Of a stretch of DNA of 64,000 bases, positions 23,141 to 34,792 are shown piece by piece. Source of the DNA: Diphasiastrum complanatum. Lineage: Eukaryota; Streptophyta; Lycopodiopsida; Lycopodiales; Lycopodiaceae. The number at the start of each line of letters is the position of its first letter. Position 1 is the stretch's first letter. The stretch covers positions 13,890,796 through 13,954,795 of the forward strand of contig CM055110.1 of NCBI GenBank assembly GCA_029204225.1, given 5' to 3'. The translations under genes and the position numbers were made by a program. The notes beneath the pieces were generated by a model. That model did no database searches. It was not told the origin of the DNA and saw only the letters and a program-made list of their open reading frames with translations.

Positions 23141-23396
23141 ATATCGCTCTCAGGCGCAAACTGCAAGTCAGGTCAGCACCTCAAAGCAATGTGCGCTCGA
23201 AAGAGATATTAGAAATTAGAGTATCGGATCCGAGCGTGTGAACAAAGAGCACACAAGAAAGAAGATGTAAGGCGCGCTTGAATGCGATACCGGACGAGGC
23301 AGTATCGGTTCCAAGCGCAAGTTAGTCAACGGAAGGTAATTAGTGCAAACGGCGAAATCGATATCCGACCAAGAAATCATAAATTTGCATGAAAAT

Positions 23397-23678
23397 CCTA
23401 TTTATAAAAAAAAATCTCGCACGTGTGGAGGAGTTAAGAAGGAACACATCTCAATGTATGATTGGTTAGAATTAATACGCCGTACAGACAATGATTGATC
23501 TGACATCTGTCACGTGCAAAAATGACGTGTCGAAAATGGATTCGTGCATGTGTCCCAACCCACGTGGCCTCATAATTGAGTCATCATTGTCTGTACGGAC
23601 GTTCCACATTGACCAATTAGTTGATGACACGTGTCTTCGGCTATCTTTTCACACATGCAAAAATTTCATATATATAAG
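23397..23678. promoter_or_regulatory. Palindromic, probably bidirectional promoter
   Basis: A TATAAATAGG box on the minus strand (23406-23397) and a TATATATAAG box on the plus strand (23669-23678) lie at nearly equal distance (about 135 bp) from a centre at about 23539. A perfect 15-bp inverted repeat CCGTACAGACAATGA occupies 23480-23494 and 23584-23598 around the same centre, and a GATTGGTTAG / CTAATTGGTC pair sits further out, at 76 bp on each side. Four CACGTG G-boxes occur at 23420, 23511, 23561 and 23628. The region separates the minus-strand unknown gene from the plus-strand histone-like fragment. Confidence 0.6.
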
Positions 23679-23977
23679 TCCTCGGAATTTTCATTTTTTT
23701 CCACAAAATTTTCGATTTTCGCTCTCAATATCGCTCTCAAGCGTGCCCTCTCACCGTTTAATTGTCTGCCTTCTCATAGTGCGCTCGAGACCGATACCGT
23801 TGTTAGTCCAATATCGCTTTCGAATGTGCATCTCGTTTCTTAAAATATTCTCTATATATCTTGTGCTCAAAGTCGATATTCAGTTCTGGTATCAATCTCA
23901 AGCGCCCTTTATCGCAAATTTTTGTTTTCATCCCCTTGTGTTCAAACTTTTTTTTTGTTAATTTTCTTCTTCTCAGA

Positions 23978-24207
23978 ATGATGGTCAGGTCCAAATCCAC
24001 TGCCCGTGCCATAACCGCTATACAGCCATCCCATGCCCGTGTTCCTCCTGGTACTGGCCGTAGACGTGGCAGGAAGCAAGCAGGTCTGGGCATTGAGGAA
24101 GATTAGAAAACTCCAGAGATTAACTGAATTGTTGATCCCTAGAGCTCCTTTCAGCCGATTTGTAAGGAATGTCACTCTGTCACTTGGGCTAAATGTTCGG
24201 TTTGTCG
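23978..24207 (+). pseudogene. Centromeric-histone-H3-like (CENH3-type) fragment, frameshifted
   Basis: From the ATG at 23981 the frame reads MVRSKSTAR, aligned with the histone H3 start MARTKQTAR, then a basic tail with GTGRRRGRKQAG. A one-base excess in the GGG near 24090 shifts the frame. The next frame continues ALRKIRKLQRLTELL and IPRAPFSRFVRNVT, corresponding to H3 ALREIRKYQKSTELLI... and the alpha-N/alpha-1 region. LLIP-AP-F-R-VR-IT is the wording of plant CENH3 rather than canonical H3, and the tail lacks the H3 K9/K14 context. The match stops at about LNVRF (24200); from about 24208 the sequence is a repeat also found at 52.75 kb, so alpha-2, alpha-3 and the C-terminus are missing. 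A TTCTTCTTCTCAG acceptor-like sequence just precedes the ATGs. It is probably a pseudogene, unless further exons lie beyond the repeat. Confidence 0.6.
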
Positions 24208-24915
24208 TGACAGCGAATGGCATGGATTTGCCCAAGCCTCACAACATTTGGACTCTAAAAAAGTTTTGTAGAGTTCATGGGCCAGTATGGCACGCATCTG
24301 TCTTAGTACCGTACACTATGGCCTAAACTATAACTCTTTGTATATTGTGAAATGAGTAATAGCTTTTTACGTATGTTAAATGTTAATCTGAATTTCATAT
24401 GTTGATTGTGCCCGACCGTATGGCATCTACCCTAATACGACTAAGTTTTTAAGGCAGAACGTATTGCTAGAAAAGTAAGTTGTGGTTGGGAAGATTGGAC
24501 GTATGCTACGAAATTGTATTTGAGCAAGTAAAGTAGTGAATCTCATTTCGAACATGGATAACAATTGATGCTCAGCTATAACACTTGTCTTTCCACTACT
24601 GTACTAACTCGTGCGGTTTTGTGTTGTGAGATGGTGACAGGTAACAACCGAGTATCCTAAAACTTGCTTCATTTTATGGTACCCTATATTGTAAGACTTT
24701 GTACAACATTGTTTTTACATGTTATGCTATAAAATAAAAGGGTTCAAAGGGTTTGCAATTAACTTTTCAAGAGGGACTATGTGAATCTTTTTACTCTCTC
24801 TCCCTCTCTCTAAATCTTTTTAGATGTAACTCTAACTACCTTTTGGCATGGGTAGTACCAAACCTTTACCTTTCTTTGGATTTTATGGCTAACTTAGGTT
24901 TGTTTTTATGTCTTA
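24208..24915 (+). repeat. Dispersed ~700-bp repeat, copy 1
   Basis: Nearly colinear with about 52750-53450, sharing GGCATGGATTTGCCCAAGCC, GTATTGCTAG, GGAAGATTGGA, ACATGGATAACAA, CCTAAAACTTGCTTC, AAGAGGGACTATGTGAA and GGTAGTACCAAACCTTTACC in the same order. Divergence is substantial, with many substitutions and small indels. It may be an old solo LTR or a non-autonomous element. It directly truncates the histone-like fragment. A short plus-strand frame continues to 25097 (DPLPPLDPFIQTI) without a recognised identity. Confidence 0.75.
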
Positions 24916-25667
24916 GTACTCTAGATGGTTTCAAACTCGGTTATGAGGATCCCCTTCCTCCTCTTGACCCTTTTATACAAACCATCATATGTTGTATGAA
25001 GAAAGCTATTGAAGTTCATAACCTTATTGTTTCCACTGATAAAGCTACATGTGATGTTGTTGGTCCTGAAGGTATAATTTCCTTGTGGATCTTATGACTA
25101 CCATGGATTGGATTAAAATTTACATGAATTTTATTAAAAAGAACTAGAACTGTGAGGTGAGCTGTCCACGGAGTGAGGCATCCAATTGACATGCTACTTC
25201 AACACACATGAAATCTCTATTAGAAGCATTGTCAGTTGGACTTCAGTGCACTGTAGGATAAAAGGTTTCTTTTTGAGCTTTGACACGTATCAACCATAGC
25301 ATTTTTCTGAGCTACAAAACGTTGTGGGAATATCTCCAAGGGCGGCATGTGCATCTTTGCTACACATGTTGAGAGCCAACGTGCATGAATCTGTACTGAG
25401 CACTGATTTTTTTGGGAGCAGAGAGCTGTCATAGAGTTCAAGTAGCAAGCGATGATCACAACCAGCCAGTCAGAGGAGTGTTCAATCATTGTGATCATCA
25501 GCGATGAAGAGTCAACATGAAAATATTTCAAACAATGTGTTGCTAGAAGAATAAATGATTGTAGTCAGTACTGACAAAAGTGATAGAAGTGAGAGAATGG
25601 CCATCAACTGTGGTTATGGTCAATCTATACATAGAGTGTGCCTCCTAACCCTCGAAGTATCCACGTG

Positions 25668-27305
25668 TTAGAACTCCATGTGGGGGTTAATATTTAATTT
25701 GATGCCTGCTATACGTACAAGGATATTCGATAAATGTCCGGTAGGATCAGTGACTCTTTGATCTACCATGCATAATTTGTACCGTGGCAGATCTAAGTGG
25801 GTGAAACCCCATGACTTTGCTAGTGACAAATCCATTATGTTGACGCCCGATCCACTATCTAAGATAGCGGATACCACGGGATAGTCCTTGTAGATCATAG
25901 GTAGGGTGATGCTATTCCCTTTAGCAACACCGATATTCATTAGATTCATAGGAATTTGAGGTATTTCTAGAATCTCTTTAGGTTTTCGTTGTTCATCTCG
26001 TACATCGGGCAGCTCAAAACTTCTATGGATATAGCCTTTAAGGCCCATGAATCAATTGATGGCACTATGGAATGACATGGTGATCTGAGCTTGTAGGAGT
26101 CCAGAGAAAACTTCTAGTCCCTGTACGTTTTCTCTTGTATAAGGATTGGAGCAGATAACAAACTATGGGGTTTCACTTCTTCCCGAAATAACTCATCTCG
26201 AATTTCATGGTATCGCCTTTGTTTCCCTAGTGGATCTGGATAATCTCTAGGTATTATGGAAGTTTCAGAACTTCCCCTTATGTTCAGTAGGTGTATCGAT
26301 TGGGTTGTGCTATTGGTGAGCTTTGTGTTGTGCTCTTGTCATGACCCTAACTGGTTCGTGACATACATGTCTTGCGGGTAGGATCTTATGTGGTTTCTTG
26401 GGACAATCCTTAAAACTGTGTTTCCGAACACATTCTGGGCATTCTGCATGGTGTTGATTTTTTACTTTAAATCAATCATGAAATGACATGTTTCACTATA
26501 GATGAAGCATCTATTGCTCATCGGCCCTTGGGCTATTGCATAGCCATCTTGGATGGCTAGCGTCTCTGTATTTTATGGAGTGTTTGGATACTCATCTCCT
26601 TGACAGGAACATGAGAGATCTTCGTGATAATGTGCGTAACTTCCAGAGTTGGATGTGTTGTCGGCATGTTATGAGTGATCAAATGACAAAATGTGTATGA
26701 ATGGGTGCTTTAGGAGGTCGATTTTGTTGATTACCTCTCTTGGGTGGTCCCCTTGGAGGCAGACCTAAGAGCGTTAGTTGAGGCAAGAATGGCGGTGGGT
26801 TCTGCCTAGGTAGCTCTTGAATTTGTACCGGTGGATGGTTTTATTGATATTGATTATGTGGAGGATGGAAAACAAACTGAGGCCTAGGAGGCTGATAGTG
26901 TCCTCATGTGTGTTCTCAATGGTTGTATCGTGGATTGTAGTAACAATAAAAGGATGAATGGCCCCTAAAATCACATTTAATCATGGAATTGTCAGGGCAT
27001 TCATTACTAGTGTGTGCACCTCGGCAATGAGGGCACCAAGTGTTTTCTCGACCAGGGGGTAACTAACCAGACATTGAGCTTTCGATAGACTTCAATGTAT
27101 TTTGAAACTCTTTGGTGAGTGTCTCCATCTGCAATTGGTGTTGCTGATTAAGCAACTCCATTTGGGATTTCCAAAGATGATCCCAAGTGTCCTCGGTCAG
27201 CTTTGATTTGTGGACAACACAATGTGCTCTCCGTTCTCTAGGATCTTTAATTTTTAATCCTTCGTCTTCTCCGTGGATGGCGTTAGATGTGAAAATTGTC
27301 AACAT
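25668..27305 (-). pseudogene. Gypsy-type gag and protease relic
   Basis: On the minus strand a coiled gag segment (27305-27063; MELLNQQHQLQMETLTKEF) leads to a zinc-knuckle-like CPHCRGAHTSNEC at about 27030, then a long Pro/Gln-rich stretch with stops, and finally an aspartic protease (26048-25668) with AILDSGSGVNIMDLSLA and a downstream RYKLCMVDQRV. Reverse transcriptase and integrase are not present. Stops and frame changes between the blocks mark it as dead. The gag-knuckle-protease order and the protease wording fit a Ty3/Gypsy element. Confidence 0.7.
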
Positions 27306-28990
27306 TTCCTAGCTCGTTTGAGGCCTGAATTGGCAATTTTTGTACATAGTTTTGGTATTGGAGTTTCACACGTGTGAACCAGGCCTAAAGTTTTTTATTT
27401 ACTATATTTTTCTAGTATGAAGAAGTGTCAAAGTTCAGGACCTTCGAAATGACACCAAAATCATGTTATTTGGACATATAGGCCAAAATTGGCTATTTAG
27501 GCCACTGGTGCCCTAAAATTGGGTCCTAAGTTCTAGAAAGAGGAGAGAGAGTCATCTCTCTCACCTATATTAGGCTGAAATTTGTGGAGAACATGTTGGA
27601 GAAACTTATTGTATTTTTGAGAGAGATCAATAGATTCTTGTCACAGTTTCTTCCTCCATTGAGAGCATTGCTTTGTGTATTGTCTTCAAGCTTTTGTGTA
27701 TGATCTTAAGAGGTTTCCAAAAGTGGTAGGTTGCTACTGATATTGATTTTGTGCCTTTCAATTTGGATCCAGAATGCCACTTTAGTGTCATTTGAGATAA
27801 TGAGCTCTTGTTGTGCAAATGGTAAAGTGCATATGGTAGATGAAAAAGCCTTCATTTTGCTAATGGAGTTTGGAAGATTGGATAGTTGTTGATTCTGATT
27901 CAAGCTTATAGAAAGTGGCACTCACAAGAAATTACTATTTAGGATTGGAAAAATTAAAAACTTTAATTTCTTTATTTTGTTTCTTATATTTATGCTATAT
28001 AACAAAACGTTGTCTCATGAGAGAAGTGAATTAGCTTGACATTAGCATGTTACACACATATGAAAGGCTTATTTGTCTTTGGAATCAAAATGCATGAATT
28101 CCAAGAGTGCCAATTGAAAAGTAGATTTAAAAGCTACCATTTTGTTTGAAAGGTATTAGAAGTCAACTTTCATATGATCTTCACACCCATAAAAATCTCT
28201 AATTTAGAATACCCACGTTTTGTTTGTAGATACGATGACCATAAATTGGAGCTTGAATTTCTATTGTTGTCATATATTCTATTGTTCAGTTGGCACATTA
28301 TGGACTCTACCACACATAGGAATTGAAAGCTACTTCCATTTGTGTAAAACAATAGCTGTAACCTTTTTTATATGGTAGGTAAGGATGTAACGAAGTATTA
28401 TTAAAAAACCTCTTTATTTCATGGATTTATGGTACGTAAAGACATAAAAAGTTCTTATATAAAAAGCATTAATATCATCTCGTTGAAAGTTAAAAACCAA
28501 AGTGGTTTCACATTGTTCGGCATTGCTTGTGCCTTGCCCTTTTTGCCATTCAATGTGCTTGGCAAGTGTATCAAAAGCTTGAGTTGCCTCAACTTAACAA
28601 AGGGGTCACCCAAATATGTCCTAGGTACCCTGCATGAGGAGGTTGGCTACCGGCGATAGCAAGCTGAGTCGCAGTAGCGAAGAAACCTATTGTGAGATGA
28701 TAGCCAACCGTCGGATGAATGATACTTGACGTAGCAATTGCAAATGGATGGGTGAGACTAGGTCCTATTAACCAACCACAACATTTCACATGTATGCTTT
28801 TCCCCTTCGCAACCAAAGTTCCAACCAAGCAGGAAAGGGGGGACCAATGGAATTATTTCATTTTAGATAAAGGGCCACCCTACATACCCAAAGTAAGACC
28901 GGCCTTAGAAGCCAAGTCCCATTAGATGCTAATGGGACGCTATGATTTCAAGCGCGCCACCTTTAGATATTCATAAATGCATTCAAATTT
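27306..28990. other. Intergenic DNA, likely old repeat sequence
   Basis: No recognised coding region. A GAGAGAGAGTCATCTCTCTC inverted motif at about 27545-27562 and a downstream T/G-rich segment look like part of an LTR but have no partner in the window. Short frames near 28.6-28.8 kb show no family match. Confidence 0.4.
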
Positions 28991-29099
28991 TGCCACGTGT
29001 CAAAGACTGACCTCTCGAAAGCATCCAACGGACAGCTATGCTTCGTGGCTAGCATCCAACGAGGCGGGTCAAAAATTATAGTGCTCTTAATCTCCATCG

Positions 29100-29265
29100 G
29101 TGGACGCGCCTTCCCCCTCATCGCTTCGCTCAGATTTCTTTGTATTTTCTCGCCATCGCCATCGCCATCGCCATCGCCAGCCGATTTCCTTCCGAGGCGC
29201 TTTCCCTTTCTCATTTCCGGGCTCTGTCTGTACTCGCCCCCTCGCATCTGCTCGCTGTCTCGCAA
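29100..29265 (+). other. Probable 5' untranslated exon of the RING gene, with hexanucleotide repeat
   Basis: A C/T-rich segment containing (CGCCAT) repeated more than four times at 29151-29178 ends at CGCAA|GTAAGC (29265/29266), a strong donor. The next plausible acceptor is TTAG or CCAG at about 29763-29767, 25-29 bases before the RING-gene ATG at 29792. This is the common plant arrangement of an intron in the 5' leader. The transcription start is not visible to me. Confidence 0.45.
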
Positions 29266-29791
29266 GTAAGCATCGTGTATCTCATAATTTTAGCCTTACA
29301 GTGGTTGTTGCATCATTGCTTGCTAGCTTAGAATTTGGATCTATTTCTTGTGATTGGTTTTTTCTGCGGCATAGCATCCCCCCTCGTGGTTATTAACTTT
29401 TGCTGTGCTTCTAGCTTGGTCCTAAAGGGCTGCAATCGGTTTTTTTGTGTGCATTTTTTGTAGTAGGCGTGCAGTTCTTTGAAGCAGGGTTTCAGATTGC
29501 ATCCTTGTTTTGTGCGTATGATTGAAGTTGTGGAATATCTGCGTGTGGCGTGGTGAAGGGACTTGGCCATGCACACTTTACTTTTCTTTGGAACCGTGAT
29601 CCCTGTTCTTTGGGCTGAAGGGTCTCTGCCGCAGGACCTTTCTTCTGTCAGGGCACAGAGCGGGATCTTCACAACAGGACCCTTTTCAGGGAAGAGGGTT
29701 CTCTGCAACCTGATGGTTTTATTTTTATATGCTAGTGGGCATCTTGGGCGATTTGTCGATTAGCCAGTTAAAACATATATTGGAATTTGGA

Positions 29792-32700
29792 ATGGCTGAC
29801 GAGTTTGATGAAAGTTTTGTTGACCATTCCTTTCGAGGACTGGCGAAATTGAGCAATAATGCGTCAAGTTCTGAAACCCTATTCGAGTGCTTTACAAGTG
29901 AGCCTATTATTATGACCGACATCCTTCATGCAGTTTCAGCAGATGATATAGAAGTCAGTATTTTGGCTGAATCGGCAAGATCTGAAAAGAAAATGGATGA
30001 GCTAGGTCAAGTTTCATTAGTTGAAGATTCTAAACATCTTGGCAAGGAGTTGGGAAAGGGCTTCGTTGCGTATTCCCACGAGCATCATTGCCAGGTAGGC
30101 ATCGTTGCCCTTGTCCCCCTTTATTCATTCATTGATGCGTCTGTTTTCAAAACAAAATCCAGAAAATTGAAATTTGTAAAATGGCTGCATTCTTTTTCCT
30201 CTACTTTTTTGAGGATCACGGGTTCTTAGCGAAGGAAATCCACCATCCTTTTCATTCCTCTAATGTACGATCTTACTATACCATTTCAACAGCTAAGTCT
30301 ACCTTTCAATGTTAAGGTCGATGACAGCGTATCATTAAAATAGCTGTCAGTGGAGACTGTTGTATCTTGGCATAACTTGACTTTCATCTTCTCTCTCTTA
30401 AGCAAAAGTACTTAGACGAAAAATTAAAAACTCCCATTCATTCACATACTTGCACATATGCATTTATGCATACACAAAATTTTCTATGCTTCTTCTTCTT
30501 CTTCATCCCTTTGCAACCCTTTTTGGAACTTTGCTCTTGCTTCTTTGCTAGGAATGCCTGTTCTTTGAAATCGTCCCTGTTGACAATATTCTGTCATCTC
30601 ATTTCTTCTTGTAGTAATATGGCATTCAGCTCATCGAAAGGTCGTCTCGCCTCCTATAATGATAGTATCATCACAAAGTTCTTATAAGCCAAAGGTAGAC
30701 TATCAAGCCGAATGGATACTAAGACTGAATCTTGAACAAATTCTCCAACCACAATAAGTTGTCCTCTTAGATCTTTCACCCGAGTAAAGTAGTCCGTTTC
30801 TGATTCACTTGTACCCATCTTCAATGTGTGTAGCTCATTAGTCAAGAACAAGATTTGTGACTAATTTACTGTCTCATACAAGTTCTTCAGTATATCCCAA
30901 GCCTCCTTGGGTCCAACATCATCTCTGATGTGAGGAATAATCATATCTTTAACTGACAAGTTAATGATATGATGAGCTTTTCTTCTACGTCTCTGATACT
31001 CCCGCAACTCCTTTTCAGTGTTAGGAGGTATCTCGACACCTGTGACTATCTCCCAATATTCTTCATCCTGAAGAATATTTTGCATCTTGAACTTCCATAT
31101 GCTGTAATTTGTTCCATCTAGTTTGCTAGACTCCGGCAACAAGCTTGCTATTGTACCGATTTTTATAGCTTGATTTTTCAGCGATCAGTATCTCTTCAAA
31201 TTCAATCAAGATTTCCCTCAGAAATCAGTAACCAAAAACCCCTGCAAAGTTCTGAAAACAGCAGTGACCAGATCTGTTTCTAGTGATCAGTTTGTCTCTA
31301 GCAAACTTCTTCAGTGATCTGCCTGTTTTCCGAAAACTATCACCAATGATTTGCCTGTTTCCAGCGATGAACCTGTTTCTTGTAAACTACTTTTAGCGAT
31401 CTGTAATCAGAAACAACAATGTTTCAACAACCTAAAATCAGAAAACAATCCTTGTAGCCAGCGATTGACATGCAAAGAGTTTTGATTCTAGATCGATCCA
31501 ACAGGCAGGAGGTCTGTAGGTACAACAATCGAACAAGATCAGATTCAGGTCAAACAAATTCAGATCTGTAGCTCCACTAGCAATCAGATCTGGGACAGAT
31601 TAACAGCAACGATCTGGTCTGTTTCCAGCGATCAACCTGTTTGCCAGTGATGAAGCCTGATCTTTAGACAACGATCAGATCTGAAAAACAGCAGTTTGGA
31701 TCTGTCAGATCTGAAAACCAGCAGTTTTGATCTGTCATGTAGCAATCAGCACTGCAATAGACAACAAACAGTAGACAACCACTTTGATTCCAGCTCAGCG
31801 ATCAACAGTTTTGGCAGCGATCCTACAGGCAGCCAACAATTTGCACCTCCAATAATCTTCTTCTTGCAACCCTGCAAAAACAATCTCTCTCTCTCTCTCT
31901 CTCACACCAAAAAGCCTGCTCTGATACCATGTCAGAATTTATCATACAAATTCTAGATGGAGTTTACTAGTCCTACTATCTCTCTCACAAACCAAGCATA
32001 TTAAAGAGAATTCAAATTATAGAAGAATTGAGCAAAGCTCTAAAACACTGGAATGACTTTGTCGTGGGGCGCCAACCAACATATATACTTTTTCTAATGT
32101 ATGTGAAAAGCTAAAAGCTTAAAGCAAATAGCAAAAGACAAAAAGCTATTTGCTAATATTACTACCTATATTGGGTAAAAACCCAAGATGTATTCCTAAG
32201 TAGTAAAACAAGTCCTAGTCCAGTAGTAGTGCGCCCACCTACATGCATGAAAAACAACTTAATATAAATAGTAATGACCCCCTACAATACGACTTATTAA
32301 AAATAGTAATGGCCCCTAAAATAGCACGCATGCATGGCCAAACTCACACTAAGGGGTACCAAATAAACATTAATTCCTAACACCTGCCACATGATACTCT
32401 CACTAATACTAGTAGTCATATGCAACAAAAAACAAACATACATGCTTTCACAGCTTACCTTACGCAACTGCGTAGTTGAGACCGATGGTCTTAGAGACAC
32501 ATCCCGCTCACCACGGATGGTAAGCTATGTAAGGTTTCTGCATCGTGTGCCAACACATTCCGAGAACGACATCTAAGTGTGCCAATCCTCTCCATATCCA
32601 ACTCCTCAGAATAACTCTGAATAGTTAGGGGCATACTCACAACCCTCGTGTCCCAAATCTCCGTACCCTTGCCTTTGGCCATCTCGACTTTGTACTGGTA

Positions 32701-34732
32701 CTTGGACGATTGAGTGCTCACTCTTGACTTCTTAGCATTAGTTGAATTAATGACATTATGCGAGGACCCAGTGTCAAATAGAAGTTATAGAACTAAAATA
32801 TCTTCACCACAAAGTTGTCCACGCATAATAGGTAAGGAAATTGATACCCATGCTGCCTCCTGTAACTGATTGGTAGCTTCAGCAATTTTTGAATCATCAA
32901 TAACACCACGCATTCCAAAGGCCTTCTCCCATTTCTGCAACCAGTTTTCCACTGCATCCGTGGTTCTTACAGTTGTTGCCCCTTATAAGCTTTGGAGAGG
33001 TTTCAAGTCCTTGATGGACGACAACTTGTGCTTCCTGCCAAAATCCACATCTCTTTCTTTTGAACTAGGCTCACCACCCATATTTGTGTACCACTGACTC
33101 TTTCAGGTGCACGACCAGGCTTCAATTGCTCTAGGATCTGCTTTAACACGAGCTCCATGCCATCAACTTGGCAGAAAGTGCATGAGTTGTGTATAGTATC
33201 ACTAGAATATGCCATAGCAAAATTCTAACCAGAAAAACAAGCAATTTGCAAAACTATGCAAAAACCAGCAGCAAAAGCCTTTATAACAAAGCTCAAACAA
33301 GCTTTTTGCATCCCAAATCAGCTACACAGAGAGACTATCTTGAATTCCTAAAAAAACTGGATAGAATAGATCTTTTACAATCAAATTCAAGCAACGTACA
33401 AACTTTTTTCCTTCAAAAATCAACAAACAAGGGTTTCAAACTGACAATTAACAAAAGTAAGGGATAATCATTGAACAAAAGAGCAAAAATCTCTACCCCA
33501 CCAACAACTTACCACAAGACACCTATTTCTGAAAGATGAGCAGCCAAGTCTTGCATAAAGTTCATGCCGTGTGAAGATGCAGTCCATTTGAAGTTTGTAA
33601 ATTATACATGAATTTCAGATCACAATGGAGCCCACTTAGTGCATTGAAAATGGACTTATAGCCATAGTTTTTGTTCTCAACCTGCAACCTAAAGCCATTA
33701 GCTATTGAGTCTTTCAAAGGTTGTGTGATTATATTCAGAGTCCCTGGTGAAGCTCACCATTCGTTTGGAGAAGATTTGTGTGATATTCCTATAGAAGAAA
33801 ATGAGGATGATCAAGACAAATCCGAAAGATATTGAGAATTGAAAAGGTTGTAAACACTTTTGGAAATTCAAAGAAGGCTGATTTTTTGCAAAAGCAAAGA
33901 GAAAAAGCAAGTAAAGTAGTAGAAGATGCTCAAAGGCTGCCCAAAGACCAGCAATCCATCATAGGGTTCCATATGTAAGGCTATGGGCTCTCAAAATACT
34001 CAAAAATCACCTATAGTAGGGCGCTAGCGCACCAAGCCCAAACTCTAACTCAAGGTAAAAGTGACGCTAGACCCCACAAAATCCTAGAAAGCAACTGCTC
34101 TCACAAAGCTATCTCAACTAAACTCTAAGCACAACAAAGTAGGCACCAAATATCCACTTTATTGATTTCTTCTAAAACTACATATCAAGATCATAACATA
34201 AACACTGTATAAGAGCATTGCTGCTGCTGCCTCGCCACCTACTACATAGTAGAAAGATGAGGCATACTCAAGAGGCTCTTGGTCTTAAGCTCCCGCACCC
34301 TGTTACCTCAACCACCCACGTGACCTTGACTTGTCCTATCGTCGACACATGGCATACTCCATCCACAGTTGACACTCGCCACTTGGCAGTGCCCTGACAC
34401 ATGCAAGTGAGTGGGAGGACCGTCGACCTGTGTCACTCATACACTGGACCAAGTGTCCTAGTGAGTATGACACATGTCTCGTTGATCGATCAACTTCAAC
34501 TTTTTAGGAGCTCAATCCAACAGCCTCTAAATTAAGACCCAGTCCCTCTTACCAAATACAAGTAGGTCAACAAGTTAACCAAAACCTGCTATTTACATTT
34601 TATTACAAAACACCACAAGCCGGTGTGAGCCATTTTAATATTCACAATTTATAATTTAGAAGTCCAATGTGTTCACAGTAAGGCATGAATATAATTACAT
34701 GACAGAATATTGGTCCGATTCGTGATTCGGAA

Positions 34733-34792
<60 letters not shown>

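Noticed and set aside
24080-24110. A 23-bp GT...AG intron that could explain the histone frameshift
   Set aside because: Far below the minimum plant intron length, and joining it does not restore the H3 frame; a single-base insertion does.
29328-29708. 126-codon minus-strand ORF opposite the RING gene's leader intron
   Set aside because: No recognisable motif, and it lies antisense to the probable 5' leader intron of a well-supported gene; open by chance.
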